DNA from: Paenibacillus psychroresistens
GTDB taxonomy: Bacteria > Bacillota > Bacilli > Paenibacillales > NBRC-103111
Assembly: GCF_009728935.1 (NCBI RefSeq)
Contig: NZ_CP034235.1
Location: 5,060,001-5,124,000 of the forward strand
Direction: 5' to 3'
Length of the DNA: 64,000 nt
Shown here: piece by piece, positions 61,836-64,000 of the stretch
Position numbering within the stretch: the stretch's first letter is position 1
Layout of the letters: each line of letters begins with the position of its first letter
Program-made: the position numbers and the translations under genes
The notes under the pieces: model-generated
Database searches by the model: none
What the model saw: only the letters and a program-made list of their open reading frames with translations
What the model was told of the DNA's origin: nothing

Positions 61836-62520
61836 AGATTGGCCTCAAATTTATAACCGGTCCTAACAATGGTTGTGATTAGCTTCGCCTTGTCGCCTAA
61901 TTTGAATCTAATATTGCGAATATGGGTATTGACTGTACGATCGTCGCCAACGTATTCGTACCCCCAAATTTTGCTGATAATTTGTTCCCGGGATACCACG
62001 ATGCCTTGGTTATACATCAAGTAAGCAGGATCTCGAATTCCGTATGCGTTAAGCTTATTCTGCCTCCATCGCTTTCGACCGTTCGCGAGGGAAAATGAAT
62101 GCGGATGCCATGCTGCATGATCGAATCGCCTGAATCAGACGTTTTGCTTTGGCGTGAACGGCTGTCGAGCAGCCGCTTCGCTCTGGCCAATAGGACAGGG
62201 GGGCTATATGGTTTCGTGACATAATCGTCAGCTCCCATTTCGAATCCAAGCAGCGTGTCGTCTTCATCCACACGGGCAGTTAGCATAATAATAGGAACAT
62301 CGGAGGTCTTGCGAATGCGCCGGCAAACACTCCATCCGTCCAGCTTCGGCAGCATGATGTCAAGAATAATCAGATCCACCTTGTTGCTCTGAAACAGATT
62401 TATGGCTTGATCGCCGTCGTCCGCTTCGAGAACCTCGAACCCCTCGTTCAGAAAATAATCTTTGACAATTTCCCTTAGAATCGGCTCATCCTCAACAACT
62501 AGAATTGTCCTGACATCCAT
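61832..62520 (-). pseudogene. OmpR/PhoB-type response regulator, frameshifted
   Basis: Residues 1-120 are an intact receiver (ILVVEDE; phospho-acceptor Asp in LIILDIMLPKLDG; YVTKPYSP). The winged-helix domain begins SLTHTEFEILL, then the frame breaks at about 62020: CTGCTTACTTGATG has one T fewer than the expected CTGCTTTACTTGATG, giving Thr-stop. The rest (LMYNQGIVVSREQIISKIWG, then DDRTVNTHIRNIRFKLGD) follows in the next frame with normal length. Corrected, the protein would be 229 residues. As written, the regulator would lose DNA binding, while its kinase partner is intact. A base-call error is possible. Confidence 0.88.
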
Positions 62521-62601
62521 ACTACAACCTCCACTTCATTTCATCACTTCTTCAATCATAGCAGATATCGGTTTAAAAAGAGAAGCTTGCCAAGCACGTT
62601 A

Positions 62602-63762
62602 TTAAGGATGAAGCATTCTAATCTGGGTGCCGTCCTGCAGCGGCTCGCTGCTTTCCACAATGATTTGCTGATCGTCGAAAAAACTTTCGGCAACCGCGGT
62701 TTTCATAGCGTTGGCAGCCGTAATGGTGACGGATACCTTGGATGCATAGCTGACATTGCCTAGTGGCCCATGTTTATCGGCCACAACAAACACGTAAGCT
62801 CCATCCTTTTCAATATGGACCGCTTTGGTCGAAATGATAATCGTTTTGTCGTTCCCTGCGCCTATTAGATTGACCTGTACCCATTCGCCGCCTTGGAGCA
62901 ACTCGTCATGAAGGTTAACAAGCAAACGGTTTGTCGTCTGCAACGGGTCTCCTTCCTGAACGTCATCACCGGACTTGGCGCTCTGATCAGGCGCGTCGGA
63001 CTCTTCTATTTTAATAATCCTGCCTTGAATGGAACGGCTTTCCTTGTTGAAAATCGTCACTTCTAAAGGATCCCCTATAGCCAGCGTTGCGGCTATGTCG
63101 ACCGGGACTTGCAGTTCGAATTGAAGCCCTTTTTCGGCATTCGCGAGCCGGATATCCGCGGCTCCGGTATTTGAGGCTAGGCCTTCTACAGCGTTAACTT
63201 CCTTGACAATGCCAGCAAACGGCGCTTTAAGCTCTTGTTTGCCCGCTATCTGGCTCTGCAGCGTTTGAACTCGTTTCTCTTGCGCGGAAACATCCATATT
63301 CGCGCTTTCCAACGCCATTTGGGCAGCATTCTGTGCATGTGGGTCTGCATTATGCGATGCTTCAATGTAGGCATATTGCAGGCTTTTCAGCGGAAGCTTT
63401 AGTCTTTTCAGCATGTCCCGTTCTGCCTCAACCTGCTGCTCTGCCTCGCTAATATCGTACTGGACAAGAATTTGTCCTTTCTTGACCAGCTCCCCCTCCT
63501 TCACCAACACTTTAGTTATGTTTGTTCCAGCCGGATTGGACAAATCTACTTCCATCACGGGCTCAAGCATCGCGGTGCCTTTAAACTCCCGGTCAAGAGT
63601 GCCGGAGCTCGGAGTTTCCGTCGTCACCTTCGGCAGTGTAAGCCCAAGCAGTGTGTTACTGAACAACGTACAAAGGATGAGCAAGCCAAAAAACAAGCCT
63701 GCAATCAGGCGAATATTTCGCTTCCGTGTTTCCCGGTTAATGTTGTTTTCTGAAGCTTCCAT
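62602..63762 (-). CDS. HlyD-family (RND/MFP) periplasmic-adaptor-like protein
   Basis: A 386-residue protein anchored by one N-terminal helix (LIAGLFFGLLILCTLFSNTL). It has a lipoyl-like hairpin (VKEGELVKKGQILVQYDISE; ELKAPFAGIVKEVNAVEGL), a coiled coil (about 115-180) and beta-barrel domains. Such adaptors link an inner-membrane pump to the envelope; in Gram-positive bacteria they often pair with ABC exporters. It is in the same direction as the two-component genes (81 bp upstream of the regulator) and follows an ABC sugar permease by 21 bp. Confidence 0.87.
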   Translation of the reverse strand: MEASENNINRETRKRNIRLIAGLFFGLLILCTLFSNTLLGLTLPKVTTETPSSGTLDREFKGTAMLEPVMEVDLSNPAGTNITKVLVKEGELVKKGQILVQYDISEAEQQVEAERDMLKRLKLPLKSLQYAYIEASHNADPHAQNAAQMALESANMDVSAQEKRVQTLQSQIAGKQELKAPFAGIVKEVNAVEGLASNTGAADIRLANAEKGLQFELQVPVDIAATLAIGDPLEVTIFNKESRSIQGRIIKIEESDAPDQSAKSGDDVQEGDPLQTTNRLLVNLHDELLQGGEWVQVNLIGAGNDKTIIISTKAVHIEKDGAYVFVVADKHGPLGNVSYASKVSVTITAANAMKTAVAESFFDDQQIIVESSEPLQDGTQIRMLHP

Positions 63763-63783
63763 TTCATCACTCCTGCTATTAAA

Positions 63784-64000
63784 CTACCCCTTAATTCCCG
63801 AATGCTGAATACCTTCGATCAAATAAGTTTCGGCGTGCAGAAACAGTAATACCATCGGGGACATATACAGGACAGAAGCAGCAAAGACAACGTCGGGCTC
63901 TTGTTGGTTGATCTGCAGCAAATAAAGCGACAACGGCTGTTTGAACTCATCCTCTAGGAAAATGAGCGGCTGCTCGACCATATTCCAATAGTCGACGAAC
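63784..64000 (-). CDS. Carbohydrate ABC transporter permease, C-terminal end (cut by window edge)
   Basis: The frame is open to the right edge. Its last 72 or so residues (FVDYWNMVEQPLIFLEDEF; VVFAASVLYMSPMVLLFLHA; LIEGIQHSGIKG) match the C-terminus of MalG-type CUT1 permeases, including the final transmembrane helix and the GIxxSGIKG tail. It probably belongs to a sugar-transport operon continuing to the right. Confidence 0.8.
   Translation of the reverse strand, partial: FVDYWNMVEQPLIFLEDEFKQPLSLYLLQINQQEPDVVFAASVLYMSPMVLLFLHAETYLIEGIQHSGIKG

Overview
The window looks like chromosome from a spore-forming Paenibacillus-type Bacillota. The evidence is two complete GerA/GerB/GerC germinant-receptor operons, a very large surface protein with three C-terminal SLH repeats, YesM/YesN-style and LplB/LplC-style carbohydrate genes, strong AGGAGG ribosome-binding sites, cre-like catabolite sites, and PHO boxes made of TTTACA/TTAACA units every 11 bp. 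No rRNA, tRNA or CRISPR array was seen.

Layout. (1) 1-8.1 kb: the start of polA, a divergent HAD hydrolase, and a phosphate operon pstS-pstC-pstA-pstB-phoU that ends in an EAL-CBS-GGDEF cyclic-di-GMP protein. Both pstS and pstC have a PHO box with the same spacing to a -10. (2) 8.1-26 kb: a glycan-uptake and degradation operon on the minus strand (two permeases, binding protein, (alpha/alpha)6 glycosidase, GH38, ThuA-like, PhyH-like, aldo/keto reductase, GH2), headed by its own YesM/YesN two-component system. (3) 26-41.5 kb: two paralogous secreted beta-helix proteins, one SLH-anchored, then an AraC regulator with a divergent alpha-galactosidase, degenerate intergenic repeats and an IS110-family element. 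A promoter module of about 100 bp (conserved upstream box, -35/-10, cre-like site) occurs three times: before the response-regulator gene, before the SLH protein, and upstream of the IS110 element that now separates it from the second beta-helix gene. (4) 41.7-55.4 kb: a cluster of small redox and regulatory genes: a reductase, the scar of a deleted SDR/TetR pair, DUF2306 with TetR, an ECF41 sigma factor with its own promoter and a second matching promoter before a carboxymuconolactone-decarboxylase-like/NmrA operon, SDR with MarR, and an Rrf2 regulator divergent from an AhpD-like/azoreductase/DMT-exporter operon. A first ger operon is interleaved at 46.5-50.2 kb. (5) 55.4-64 kb: a YjjG-like HAD phosphatase, the second ger operon, a sensor kinase with a frameshifted response regulator, a HlyD-like adaptor and the end of a sugar ABC permease.

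In the glycan region the two-component system probably senses an extracellular oligosaccharide and switches on itself and the secreted beta-helix proteins; CcpA could repress them through the cre-like sites. The ABC system would import the products and the cytoplasmic glycosidases and oxidoreductases would process them. The substrate cannot be named from sequence alone. Three genes in the right half carry damage or irregular starts (a frameshifted response regulator, a frameshifted CMD protein, a MarR gene with no standard start). The fused SDR/TetR remnants are a real deletion scar, whereas the single-base frameshifts could be assembly errors.
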